Below are positions 43,244-54,900 of a stretch of 64,000 nucleotides of DNA, piece after piece (position 1 is the first letter of the stretch; the number at the start of each line of letters is the position of its first letter). The translations under genes were made by a program, and so were the position numbers. Below the pieces are notes generated by a model. The model did no database searches, was not told the DNA's origin, and saw nothing but the letters and a program-made list of their open reading frames with translations. This DNA is from Ephydatia muelleri (lineage: Eukaryota; Porifera; Demospongiae; Spongillida; Spongillidae), in NCBI GenBank assembly GCA_013339895.1, contig JABACO010000008.1:9356758-9420757 (forward strand), read 5' to 3'.

Positions 43244-44939
43244 CCTCTATGGGAGGGAGTTTATTTTGGTGATGGATCATCGACCCCTCTGCAAGATATT
43301 TGGGCATGACCAAGGTGTTCCTCCCCTAGCAGCAGCCAGGATGCAGAGGTGGGCACTAATACTCAGTGCTTACCAATATAGAATACAGTACATCCCAGGA
43401 GAGCAGAACAACTGCGCTGATTGTATGCCCAGACTTCCACTGGTAAAATCTTCATTGGACGAAGACAAGGCTGTATTGGCATTGAGTTTGCATGCCTTGC
43501 CAGTCACGTCATCAGATATTGCTAAGGCAACTAAGAAGGACAAAACACTTGCAACTGTATTACAGTTAGTACGGCATGGTCATTGGCCTCTGCAGGCCTC
43601 GGAGCCTTTGAAACCATACGTTAGACGACAACACGAGTTGAGCTGTCAGGATGGATGTGTCTTGTGGGGTCACCGAGTTGTCATCCCAGTTAGTTTGCGC
43701 CCTCGTTTACTAGAAGAGTTACATGACGGTCATATTGGAATTGTTCGCATGAAGGGATTAGCCAGGAGCTACATCTGGTGGCCAGATTTGGACAAAGACA
43801 TCAAAGGCATGTCTGCAAGGTGCGAGGATTGCAAGGCAACAGCTGCTATGCCGACAGTCACGTATCATCCCTGGCAATACCCCAGTGCTCCTTGGGACAG
43901 AATTCATATCGATTTTGGTGAGTGGAAAGGAATTCATTTCCTTGTCGTGGTTGATGCCTATAGTAAATGCAGAGATATGCACTCCACTACAACACACCGA
44001 ACAATCGAAGTATTGAGAGAGATTTTTGCGACACACGGATTTCCTAGAGTAATAGTGTCAGACAATGGACCACAGTTCACATCAGAGGACTTTTCTACAT
44101 ATCTGCTTGGTAACCACATTGTACACCAACTATCTGCCCCATATCACCCAGCCACCAATGGTCTTGCTGAAAGCATGGTGAAAATCGTTAAGCAATGGTT
44201 ATCAAAACAAGAAAAGGGTACCAAGTTTGGGGTTTCTTTGTCGGAGTTCCTTAGAACTTACCGGAATGTCCCACACACTGGGACAAACCGGACACCAGCT
44301 GAGATTATCTTTGGCAGGGCTCTGCGTACTCACATCTCAATGGTCTTGCCAAACATGGGAGAAAGGATGAAGGAAAAGCTCCACCCGCCCCAGGGTACAC
44401 CTGTTCGTACATTTAAGGAAGGAGATGGTGTGTGGGTTAGGGACTTTTGTCCAAGCGCTCCAAGTAAGTGGCCTCCTGGAATACCTCTGGGAGCCCTAAC
44501 TTATATGGCAGTGCTTCCAAATGGACACAATAGGAAGGTGCACCTTGATCATCTTTGCAAAAGAGTGATGGTGCCAGAGGAGACCATGTTGCCAGATGAT
44601 ATCACAGATGCAGTGGCATACAAAGACATCCCATGTCGGACGGAAGGAGACATCCAACACCATCAACCACAGGGTCCAAGCATTGCAGCTGCTTCGGGCA
44701 TTTCTGGGACAAAGTCTAAGGACTATAGTAATCCTCCTGAGGAGGATATGTCCATCAATATCAACTCTGATCCTGCAGAGGAATCAACAAACATGACGAT
44801 TGAACCTGTAGATCAACCGATAGATCGACTCAGCCACATTCCCACTAGACCACACAACATTCCAGCATCTCCCTTACCCTTGCGCCGCTCATCACACCCG
44901 TCAAGACTTCCTAAACGATACATAGAAGAGTGTTCTTGA
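43244..44939 (+). CDS. gypsy RNase H end and integrase
   Basis: The frame is open from about 43173 to 44939, but codons before 43244 come from the solo LTR. It gives the RNase H end (MDHRPLCKIFG; NNCADCMPRLPL), the integrase zinc domain (H...H...CEDC), and the DDE core (HIDFGEWKG; IVSDNGPQFTS; NGLAESMVK, the third acidic residue in the usual spacing), then a GPY-like C-terminal region and a Ser/Pro tail. The integrase itself appears intact here, although it has lost its normal translation start. Confidence 0.88.
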
Positions 44940-44955
44940 TAACGGGGGAGGAGAC

Positions 44956-45085
44956 TGTAGTGTATTGATTATGAGATTACAGCCGTGTATGTATGCGCAT
45001 GCGCATGGTGATATTCATTCCTTTTTGTTAATCGTCTCTTTGAGTAAATGGCGAGTTTTCCGACCCTCTGATCTACTATAGAAAA
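44956..45085 (+). repeat. 3' LTR of gypsy element
   Basis: About 97% identical to the 5' LTR. It is preceded by a polypurine tract and followed by ACTAG. Confidence 0.88.
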
Positions 45086-45701
45086 ACTAGAGATCGGGGT
45101 TTGAACCTCATTCTTCTTTGTGTACTGATACATAGAATTGGTTTCAAACCCCTACCTCTAGTGTTCTACCACTTTGGACCCCCCCCCCCTGTTCCAATAA
45201 AGCCAACCTGTTCTAATTTGGCAGTTTACCTTAGGAACTATAGCATTGTGAAGAATGAACAGTTTTCTCGTCGCTTATCCACCGGATATCACGTGATGTA
45301 TATGTATTGGATATCACTGTGAATTTCATCGTAAATAAATGCAAAAGCAAAAAAGCGGAAAGCCCCAGACCCCACTGTGTGAGCTATCAGCGCTCCCCCA
45401 AACCCCCTTGCTGTCACGGGAGGGGGCACGCCCCCTCCCGTACCCTCCCCCAGTTGTGAATATATTAATCAGATCCCCCTTTCCCAAAATCCTGGATCCG
45501 CCCCTGAACATTACGTGTGCGTGTGTGTGCGCATACACACCCAATGGATATCAAATTTGTATCAAAAATGGCAACTTTTTTTAAATGTATCAAATATGCG
45601 CTCAAATGTGTCACAGATATGGTTCTGTACAATATATGTGGCCGCATATTTGATCCGCGTCTGATTGTCTCGGCGTATGGAACAAATATGTAATTCATGT
45701 A

Positions 45702-48540
45702 TTGTACAAATTTGTACTGATCACATATATGATTCAGAGGTGCTTTGCATATTTGTTCCAAAGCGGAGGGAGGGTCCAGAGGAACGTTTTCACAAGGAGT
45801 AGCAAATGGCTTATCGCACGTCGTATACAGGCCAGGGCTAATTGTAAGAGGAGTCTTCTCTACAGCAATGGCGACGCATATACAAAGGTGGTGATCGAGG
45901 TACTGCGCAAGGAGGATGGTGAATTCGAACGTAGTACTTGCATGGGGTGTGTTGTTCAAACAGAAGAGTTGAAACGGCTATTGCATGATACATATTTTTT
46001 ACAAACTGCCATTCCTCATGAAGGCATACCATGACCACAAAGATGACTTCTCTTCTCACTCATGTTCTGGTGTGAGGGCCACCGGCATCATGTTGGGGAA
46101 ACCTCCAGGGGTAACTACTACCAATACCTCGGGCATGGAACAAAAGGAGAATCAAGCAGATGTAGGATCGTGAGATACATGTAGAAGGGAGATAGGGTGT
46201 GGTCGTATTGTCCTGCTGTACCCCAGGGGCATTCTAAGAAGTTTCAAAAAGTGTATGTGTGTGTGTGTGGGGGGGGGGGGCAGATCAATAAATGGGCAAT
46301 TTACATGGATGTATTATCATTGCATGATGGAATCCTCACCGCTCTGTTGTATGGAGAGAGGGCTAGGGCCATGTATGATATCAATAGCGGGTGTGCAAAC
46401 ATGTTATACCAGTTATGGGGCCAAGGGTGGTGGTACATTTTTCCTCCCTATTTACATACAATTGTGACAAATGTGTGTATCTGGTTAAATGGAGTCTTCC
46501 TCCACACAAGCAGCAGGTAGTACTGCCTTCACCTTATCTCTGCATGTGGACAATGGATCTACAATGTAACAACAAAAAACTAATACGCATGCCCAACAAG
46601 AGCTGCTACCAGTCTGTGTTTGATTGCTCATGTCATTCCAGTGAACTATGAACCATAATGTATCCATTTTATCTTGTACACAGCTACATGTGCATATCGG
46701 GTGCATTACCATGATTTGTACACGTAACCATTCGTTTAGTAAAAGTTTGTTTAATAAATGAGGGTTGATCATGAGATTAGGGCAGCCCCCCCCCTCTTGC
46801 CTACATGTACAGGGGCCTGCCAGGCAGTCACTGGTGTGATTAATGCAGCATCCTTTTGTAGTCCCATGTGTATTAGCTTGTGATTTCTTGTAACTTACCC
46901 AGGCATTGTGTTGTACTTTGAATTGCATCCACCCCTTGCATTGAGCAAGGGGTGGAAGTATTTGATGAAAAGGTGCAGGAGTGTGTTCTAGTTGTTGCAC
47001 CAGTACTGGCAATCATGTGGTGACAATCCCAGGGCATCTCAAATCGTTGGCCACATGACTGGCAGACCATCTAAGTTCTGTAGAGTATGCTTGGTATGCT
47101 ACCTATATACTGATATACATGTATGTTTTAATACAGTTAAGGTACACCTTGTGCCATTTAGGCTGATGCAAATGAATCATCGGACATGATTGCTGAGCTG
47201 CGCACCAAAGCTAGCAGTATGGTAGATTTTGCTAAGATTTCTTTTGCTAATGGAAGTGCAAAAGCAGAATTGAAAAATTATCTGGATTGTGTGACATGCC
47301 CACACCAATCCTCAAGCTGACATGCATATCCACCAACCATGCCAGCATGCTCTTTATATTTCCCTAATCCAGGTTTTTAGAATTGCTTATTGTGGTACAC
47401 TTCGGACATCTATGCTTGATGCATACCAGGGTACCTGTGATGCATTTGTTCAAGCCATCAAAGAGCATAACCCCAGTATGCTGAAAAAAAAAAAGAAGGT
47501 CCATCTTGTGCTACACCTTCCGGCAGCATTACGCGAATTTGGCCCTACATTTGCGTACAACACTGAAAGGTACACAAATTGGATGTGTCACATTTTCACC
47601 AATACTGATATGTGACACATGTAGGTGCGAGGCATTTAATTCCCTGGTTCGCTGCCAAAATGTACATTCTAATCGTCACAATCCCAGTCATGATATAGCT
47701 GTTGGGTTCAGTGTTAGAGAGCATATGTTGTCTCAGGAGGTCGCTATGGACCAAACAATGAACGGTGGGTATTTATATACTATATGAAACTTTGATTATA
47801 ACTGACTTACATAGCTGTAGTCCTGCTATCCGCGAACTGTTTAAGACTACTGAAGTGCTACACTTCATGAATGGGTACACACCCAAGACTCACACACATG
47901 GAGAATTTGGGAAACTTGAGGTATGTAAATACCATGCATTGATATGGTATACACTGGCCCTCTCTTGAAGGCATCACGGAAGCTCCAAAAGCTGTCTGAT
48001 GTGCTCATATATTGTAAGTGTGAGCAGAGCTGTGCACTAGGTTGCCTACTAAATGGGGAGCATTATCAGCTGCATGCAGCAGCATGGAGCTGAAATCAGC
48101 ATGGATGCATTTGTACAAATGTACCACTGGAAGTGACTAACTGCATCAAGTTGTTCTACTGTAACAAAGTAAGTATATAGCATGTGTCACAATATATCAC
48201 GTCTTGGTAACATAGATACAGTATGGAATTCTTCACGCCTGTTTTATGGAAAGGAGCGGTTTAACATATTGCCTCATTCAGCTGTTTGAAGGAATGGTGG
48301 GCTCATTTGGGGAAGCCATATTGAACGATATAGACTGTCCTCTTTTGACACTGACCAAACAGCTTCTACTTGTACCACCTTCTACCCTTGCATGTGCTGT
48401 TTCCATTTGTCACCAGTGCAGCACCTCCTGCACCCTGAAAGAACAGTCCAATGGACAGCTTTTATTTAAACATGATTGGACAATGACATGTATGCCTACT
48501 GTATGTCCAATGATTGATGTGGTTAACTTCTGATTCTAAA
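45702..48540 (+). pseudogene. decayed gene of an uncharacterised transposon-borne protein family
   Basis: Exon-like pieces in several frames: 45702-46034 (RRIQARANCKRSLLY..., YTKVVIEVLRKEDGEFE), 47040-47090 (VGHMTGRPSKFCRVC), 47162-47320, 47375-47570 (VHLVLHLPAALREFGPTFAYNTER), 47625-47740 (CEAFNSLVRCQNVHSNRH), 47815-47920 and 48246-48533 (ICHQCSTSCTL). The linked phrases 'H.SLH.P.....FGP...(Y/F).TER.E.FN..IR...(V/I)HSNR..PS.DIA' and 'C...C.' are ones I remember from a large family of uncharacterised proteins in basidiomycete fungi and some animals. No catalytic triad is identifiable. Frameshifts at oligo-A (47485) and many stops show it is dead. Confidence 0.5.
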
Positions 48541-48859
48541 TATACGACAACAATAGTATTAAGCACGTGCGCTGTAAAAAAAACAAGGGGATGACAAGAG
48601 TTCTCCTGCGTAAAAGAAGAATGTCCAGAGGTACATATTTGTGCATGTAGCTACTCTCTTCCTAATGACAGAATTCAATCAGCTAAAGAGAGGAAGCTGG
48701 CTATGCTGATACAAGCTACAGTCATGATCAACGCGAAGCAATCAGGCATCGGTGAACGACAAAGAGGTATGCACCAGTTAGCGTATTATTTTATGTTCGA
48801 CGTTTAAGGTAAGCGGTGTAGAGCTATGCCTACTTATTTAAAAATTGAGCTTGATCAAC

Positions 48860-49110
48860 AGGAAAGCTTATGGATGGAAACAACACCCGCCAAACTAACT
48901 GTACGTTACCATGTATGCCTTTTGTCTTTCGTAAAGAAAAGGTAAGAGAATATGTGCCTCTTTGTCACTGTTCTATATCTTGACAGGAAAGCTTATGGAC
49001 GGAACAACACCAGCCACACAGACTGTAAGTTAGCATTTATGCCTTAAATTTGTCTCTCGTAAAGAAAAGGTAAGAGAACCTGTGCCTCTTTCCCACTGTT
49101 TTATATCTTG
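48860..49110 (+). repeat. tandem duplication of a ~125-bp unit containing a mini-exon
   Basis: Two copies of ACAGGAAAGCTTATGGA(T/C)GGAA...CAACACC...ACTGTA(C/A)GTTA, each followed by TCGTAAAGAAAAGGTAAGAGAA and TGTTTTATATCTTGA-like sequence, begin near 48860 and 48985. Confidence 0.7.
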
Positions 49111-49542
49111 ATTCCTGTTAGGTGCTTTAATTGGAACATCGTGCAGCTACCTTCTTCATTTGCCAGCGTTCTTTGGATGATTCGTTGAATGGGACTACGT
49201 GCAGTCTATGTACTTGTACTGTTGTACAGTTGTATGCTTTTTTTGAAAACGGATTATATTTTAACAAGCCAGGCAGGATAACCATACGCATGGGGACTGG
49301 GCACATATTTGATACGAATATCTGGTACACATATGGCATGGCACGTTTGGTGTGGACTGAGCGCCACATATTTGGCGCAAACATCATGCATATTTCGTCC
49401 ATTGAATGAAGCTCCATATTTGATTCATATCGGCTACTTATATTTTATGTGCCAACGTATATTTGATACATATATGGTACATTGTTTGATCAAATTTGAT
49501 ATCCGTTGGGTGTGTACACGTTGCCTACCGTGGTGCGCCATG

Positions 49543-50602
49543 CAGTGTTGCCGCGGTCAGCGTTGGCCGTCCGGCAGCCGGCAAAATTTCTCACTTTTTG
49601 AGCTGACCGCCATCGGCCGCGAGCCGTCAATGTGCCTGGCCGTCTGAGCCATCAAATTAGATTGACCGCCAGATTTCACGGCTGTCCGTAAAAATCATTT
49701 CACGGTCATTGACAGTTTTTATTCGTATAATTGGATTAACGGTATCCTCCAATATTTGCACTAATACCGTTAATCCATTTGCTATTCCAATTTAGCCCGG
49801 GCACCCATCAGTCGGGTCTCCAGACAAGCTTGCAATATGGCTGACGAAAGTGGCGATATTGAAGTAACAAGTGATACAACGATTGCTGTAGCACCAGTAA
49901 AAAAGAAACTGAAATTGGATAAACCACCCGACAGCTGCGTGAAGACTGCGTACCATCCATCCGGTCCGAAGTTTCTCAATACAAAGTTGTGGAAACATTT
50001 TAAGTTGGCTCGGGCGGCCCAATACAACGAATGGAGTTTGTGCGCTCTTTGTGAAAAGGAAAAAAGGATTACGTGTGGGTATCCAGAGTTGATGGCTCTA
50101 CTTCAAAGATGATGAAGCACTTGACGGATGAACACAAACTGTACGTCATGCATGTAGCATGATGTACTTCGTCATTTTTTCATGCATGGGGAGTCTGGGG
50201 ACTATAGCACAATGTAATTCAATCATCTGTAATACATGTATTCTTGATTTAAGATGCAACAAGAACTTCAGTACCTAATTCCCATCCGGTTCTCGAATTT
50301 TCGTGCCATTACCATATATATTAATTGATCTGTTGAATTTATAATAATAATTCTCATCTTATATATGCACGCACGCTCATGCATGTTTGACCGACAAAGA
50401 CCGTCTGCTGTGACCGCTAAGTATAAACTGGCGGTTTTTGACGGTCCAAAACGTAGCCGGATACGTTTCAAACGGCTGCCCGTGATCGTGACCGTATGGT
50501 CTGGTGACGGCTATCTCTAGCCGTGACCGTGACCGCCAGAGGTCTATTCCGGTCAACTGGCCGTCCGTGACTTCCTCCAATCGGTCAACCGCGGCAACAC
50601 TG
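49543..50602 (+). mobile_element. 1.06-kb hAT element, internally deleted
   Basis: Inverted ends CAGTGTTGCCGCGGT (49543) and ACCGCGGCAACACTG (to 50602). Flanking 8-mers GCGCCATG (49535-49542) and ACGCCATG (50603-50610) match at seven of eight bases, the hAT target-duplication length. Subterminal GGCCGT/TGACCG motifs are dense in both ends. It keeps only the first (BED finger) exon of a transposase, so it is a deletion derivative of the same family as the element at 52048. Confidence 0.85.
49837..50112 (+). pseudogene. BED zinc-finger exon of hAT transposase
   Basis: A 91-codon frame: acidic start, basic KKKLKLDK, then a BED finger with the aromatic LWKHFKL and CALCEKEKR (CxxC). After GYPELMAL the frame leaves the expected line; the histidine part of the finger (MKHLTDEHK) is in another frame just downstream, so one base has been gained or lost at about 50085. 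Clearly homologous to the exon at 52380-52587. Confidence 0.75.
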
Positions 50603-51291
50603 ACGCCATGTGCGTGTGCGCGCCATGTGCTATGTTACGTGCGTGCCATGCGTGCGTGTGTGTGTGCTGTTACGTGCGCGCCATACGTACGTGTGTGCAC
50701 TGTGCTGTGTGCGCCATGTGTGCATGTGCGCCATGTGTGCGTGTGTGCCATGTGTGCGCCATGTGTGCGTGTGTGCCATGTGTGCGTGTGTGCCATGTAT
50801 GTACATTTTTAGGATACTGGTACGATATTTTCAATACCAAAGCAACAAAAAAACAAAAAAAAACAAAAGAAGACGTCATCGGGACCTACGTTAGTAGGGT
50901 CCTATGAAGTGTCATGAATATGATTAGCATCAGGACCGACGTTAGTAGGGTCCTATGTACCCGGTTCCGTCAATTACGCATTCCGTCAATTATAAGTAAA
51001 TATTCCATCGGTTTAAGAGCTATATCTTTGTCACCAGTTAAGCCTAATTTTACCGGTTACGGAAAGGCACTGGACAAGACAAGTTAGGAACTTTCTGCCC
51101 AGTTTGTTTGGTATTATGACAATGTGAACTAGAGTTGTGTTCAGCACAAATTTCAATGTTTACGTAAATGTTTGCATGATTTTAATACATGTAGCGTCAT
51201 CGTGACCATAAAACGGGGGTCTGTGCCAACACCTTCTATAAATCTATTGTGACGACACAGGTATCATGCACCGTGAATTGTACCCCACAAA
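50603..51291. other. spacer between hAT relics
   Basis: TGTGCGCCATGTGTGCGTG-type microsatellite (50610-50800), then two direct copies of a small hairpin, GACCTACGTTAGTAGGGTCCTATG at about 50883 and a near-identical copy at about 50935. No gene seen. Confidence 0.6.
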
Positions 51292-51516
51292 GTGCCTTCA
51301 CGCGCTAGACAACGGAGAGATAAGAACCATGCTGAAAAGATTGCTGAGTTAAATGAAAACTCCGTAAACAATCCTGAAAGTAAGAAGTCTTACGAAAAGG
51401 CCCGTCGGCTTGAAAACAGAATGCCTGAACCAATAAGAGAAGCACATGAAAGAAAGAAGCAGCGTGATAAGAAACACTATGCAAACGACCACAAGAAAAC
51501 AAATTGCTGGAGGTAA
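51292..51516 (+). CDS. unrecognised basic coiled-coil exon
   Basis: A 74-codon frame without an ATG start, very rich in Lys, Arg and Glu (KKSYEKARRLENRMPEPIRE, ERKKQRDKKHY). A donor-like AGG|TAACTT lies at the end. A second, diverged copy of its 3' end (CACAAGAAAATCAATTCTTGG) is at 51571-51591, ahead of GGAGGTATG, which could be an alternative exon end. It may be an exon of a transposon protein; I do not recognise the family. Confidence 0.3.
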   Translation: MPSRARQRRDKNHAEKIAELNENSVNNPESKKSYEKARRLENRMPEPIREAHERKKQRDKKHYANDHKKTNCWR

Positions 51517-51635
51517 CTTAGTGAAATTTGTATTCAATCAATAGCATCATTCAACTGTCAACAATGATTCATTGTCCAGAAATGCCCACAAGAAAATCAA
51601 TTCTTGGAGCCTCAAGTTGGAGGTATGTAAATAAG

Positions 51636-51931
51636 ACAAGTAAATAAAAACATTCTCTAACGAGAAAGTTGTTGGTATATAGGATTGACCAATGGTGGTG
51701 TAAAAAGCACGGAAACAAGAGTGACAGAAATTTGACTGGAAAATTGAAATAGGCCTATATTTAGCCCATTACTCAGGCATATACTGTTATAACGTTAGTG
51801 TGCTGAATATAGGCCTATTTCAATTTTCCAGTCAAATTTCTGTCACTCTTGTTTCCGTGCTTTTTACACCACCATTGGTCAATCCTATATACCAACAACT
51901 TTCTCGTTAGAGAATGTTTTTATTTACTTGT
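51636..51931. repeat. perfect palindrome: 126-bp arms, 44-bp spacer
   Basis: 51636-51761 is the exact reverse complement of 51806-51931 as read base by base. Both arms contain AATAGGCCTATATT next to the spacer (51762-51805). There is no coding frame across it. Confidence 0.92.
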
Positions 51932-54900
51932 TTCATAAGTTTTTTCCTCTGGCGTCTTTATAAGTGGTCACAAATTGATTTTAATTTACGAAAGGAGGGA
52001 GGGAGGGAGGTTAAAATTTTAAATAATAGAAATGATATGTATACGAGCAGTGATGCCGCGGCCAGTCGTGACCGTCCGGGACCGTCTTCATTTGACGGCC
52101 CAGACGGCCCGGCCGTGACCGTGGCCATCAATCTTAATGATCACGTGACGTGACCGTTAAAATCTCTGGCCGTCAAATTTTTTTTACAAAAATTGGCCGG
52201 GGCCATCAAGAATTTTCACGGACGGCCACGTGTTGGTGTCAAAGATGTCTTCCAATTGTTGCATGCAACAGGAACCTGAAATTCTGGAAACAGTAGATCG
52301 TGTAGATGAAGCAGTAGATGAAGCAGTTGATAAAGCAGTAGTTGAGCCATCAGTAAAAAGAAGCGAAGGTTAAGCCAGAGGATGCGGTAGTGAAGTTTGC
52401 CTTCCACCTGACTGGCTCAAAGTTCGTAAACACATGGCTATGGAGTCATTTTAAGCTGTCTCGTCGCCATGAGAAATGGGCTCTGTGCGCCATTTGTGAG
52501 AAGGCCCAAAGAATCATGTGGGTACCCCGCGTTGACGGTTCTACTAGTAAAATGAACAAGCATTTGGATGAAGAACACAAAATGTGAGGATGGTTCACCT
52601 GGTTGTGGAATTTGTATTGCTGTTTTGTTGTTATCCTACATGTATATACTCCTCTAGGGATGAGCCTGCAAATGTTAATACAGCTTCCACAGTGTGTTCA
52701 AAAAGGGAACAAGGTCTTGATGCTTACCTTGTACCACAATTTACTAAAGAAGAGCAAAAGCATGCATTAGCACTTATGGTCGGAGCACACTCTGCAGGCC
52801 TCCTTCCACCCACACTTAATGATGTTCCTGAGTTCCGTGAGTACATTAACTTTATTTCTAAGGGTAGATACACTCTGCCACATCGTACCAAAACAACTGC
52901 CCTGGAAGATGAAGCATTTTTGGAAAAAAGAGACCTGGTGATTGTAATTGTGTGTATTCTAGTGAGTAAATCATATGATTTGTTTTTTCCTCCTATTTCT
53001 CATGCAGGTTGTTAGTTCTGTTAAGCGGGCAACGTCTATATCTCTAACAACAGACAGTGCAACACTGCCTACAGGTGAATCATTTGTAGCAGTAACTGGT
53101 GATAGGGTGCCATCAAAGAATGCTGGTAAATCCAACTGGAAACTGTAGTCTGCTGTACTTGCTCTGTTGGTTGATAATGGTAATAGATTTTTCTCTTTCT
53201 GCACAGTTTTATGTTCATCTCTTCCTTTCAGATTCTCACACTGCTGAGAACATAGCTAGTCTTTTGAAGGATGACTTACCAGATGGGTACCAGGCTGGAT
53301 AGCATCACAACGGATAACGGTGCAAATTTCAAAGCTGCTGTACAGCAGCTTCTTGATGAGGATGTGGTTGAAGAGAATCCTGCTTGTGCATGTCACACTT
53401 TCAATCTTATTGTCAAACATGCTATTGATCCATCCAAAACACAGGCAAGTATTAAATATCAGTTCACTGGCACAATATCATTTATCTATTTTGCAGGTTC
53501 CAAATCATCAAACACGTGACTTTATCCAACTGTTCCGTGATGTGACAAACTCAATAAGGAATAGTTATCAACGTTTAGAACATCTCAAGCAATTACAAAA
53601 GATGAAGATCAAAGCTGACAAAGATATGTTGGACCTTTTGACAGATGGTGTGTTGGGGAGTTTCATTGGCTACAGTGAATTTATGTTTACTGTTCCTTTT
53701 TTTTTTCATAGATGAAAGAGATGGTGTCGATGTGTTTCCTCATTCTGTGGCTCTTACTCTAATTAAAGATGTAACAACCCGTTGGAACTCAACATATTAC
53801 ATGTTGGAGCGGTGCTTAGGGTTAAAGCCATTTATAACGGGAAGTGTGCAGGGAGTTCAACATCTCTCCCACTCTTAGTGAAGGACAATGGGCATCAGCA
53901 AAGCAACTGGTCAGGAATTATGTCAAGTGTGTGTCTCTCTAAGTAGGATGATTATGTTTTTTTCTTATATAGTGCCAGCTTTTGAAGCCATTAAGAGAGA
54001 TGTCAGTATTTTTTGAGGGGGAGAAGTACCCTACTCTGTGCAGTATATCCAGATTGGTGACTACTCTTAATGTTGCACTTGGTCCACCAACCTCATGGAA
54101 TTTAGGTATACTTATGTATGCATAAAACGCATATACATATGTAGGTATGAATGATGCATGTGCATTATTTTAGGAATTTAACACCATTTTATAAAATTTT
54201 AAATCCCTTCTTACCGCATTTAGATGTTGTGTTATGGAAGGATTTACTGAAGGAGGTCTTCGATTGCTACGCCAGTATCAAAGATGGTTTTTAAAAAACG
54301 TTTTAACCTGTCGTTAGCCCTCCTAACTGATGCTGCACTTGTGCATCTTGGACACAAGAACCTCAGTTAGTTGCCTGCTCGCGACAAGCAAGAAGCTATA
54401 GAGCAATTTGTGGATGAGCTTATGAATGTGGCTGATGCAGATACAACAAACATAGGGGAATCTTCAGGGGAAAACACTACGACTACTGTGCACACAATAG
54501 CTCTGGATTCATTCTTTGACTTTGAGGTTTGTAGTAAGACATGCATTTACAGTAGTCTGGGTTGTTTTTATTTTTACACAGCAGCATGATGTCATAGAAG
54601 ATGGAGGGGCAGTGATGGCCAAAAGTTTGAGGGAAAGGTTGATGGACGAATTCAGGGAGTACATGTCATTGCCTATGACTAATTGGAGGGTGAACGACGT
54701 AATAGAGTGGTGGAGTGATAATGAGGAAAAATTTCCTAACATTGCTAAACTGGCTCGCAAATATCTGGCTATACCTGCGTCCAGTGCTCCTTCAGAGAGG
54801 GGTCATTCCATTATAAAGTGGGGTAAGTGCGTGCTTCACATATTCCAATCCTGATGCAATTATTCATATTTGTTCATCTAAGGATGAATGTTACTTGAAC

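Larger units (their letters stand above)
40536..45085 (+). mobile_element. Ty3/gypsy LTR retrotransposon, decayed
   Basis: Two 130-bp LTRs (40536-40665 and 44956-45085), both starting TGTAGTGTATTG, differ at about four positions (~3%). The 5-bp target duplication ACTAG lies at 40531-40535 and 45086-45090. A primer-binding site starting TGGTGACGAGGG follows the 5' LTR (40667) and a polypurine tract GGGGGAGGAG precedes the 3' LTR (44944-44953). Gag, protease, RT, RNase H and integrase are in the gypsy order but broken by several frameshifts and stops and by a solo-LTR insertion at 43051. Confidence 0.92.
40038..45506. mobile_element. non-autonomous fold-back DNA element (hAT-like ends), split by gypsy insertion
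   Basis: The left end CAGGGGCGGATTTAGG (40038) and right end CCTGGATCCGCCCCTG (to 45506) are inverse copies with two mismatches. Just outside the gypsy insertion, 40461-40530 (GGTAAACTGCCAAATT...GTGGTAGAAGAC) and 45155-45231 (GTTCTACCACTTTGG...GGCAGTTTACC) are also inverted, so the element folds back. Without the 4.55-kb gypsy insert it would be ~910 bp. I found no matching 8-bp target duplication (CATAATTG left, AACATTAC right), so the two ends may not belong to one insertion. Confidence 0.5.
45534..49516. mobile_element. ~4-kb DNA transposon with inverted termini, decayed
   Basis: The left end TACACACCCAATGGATATCA (from 45534) continuing AATTT matches the inverse of the right end AAATTTGATATCCGTTGGGTGTGTA (to 49516) with one mismatch over 25 bp; similarity continues inward through ATGTATCAAATATGCG / CGTATATTTGATACAT. 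Several ATATTTG(A/T) subterminal copies lie in both ends. No target duplication could be fixed. Inside is a broken plus-strand gene (45702-48540). Confidence 0.65.

Noticed and set aside
45086..45170. GGGGTTTGAACC...GGTTTCAAACCCC considered as a tRNA or tRNA-derived SINE
   Set aside because: No A box, acceptor stem or anticodon arm can be drawn; it is the centre of a fold-back repeat.
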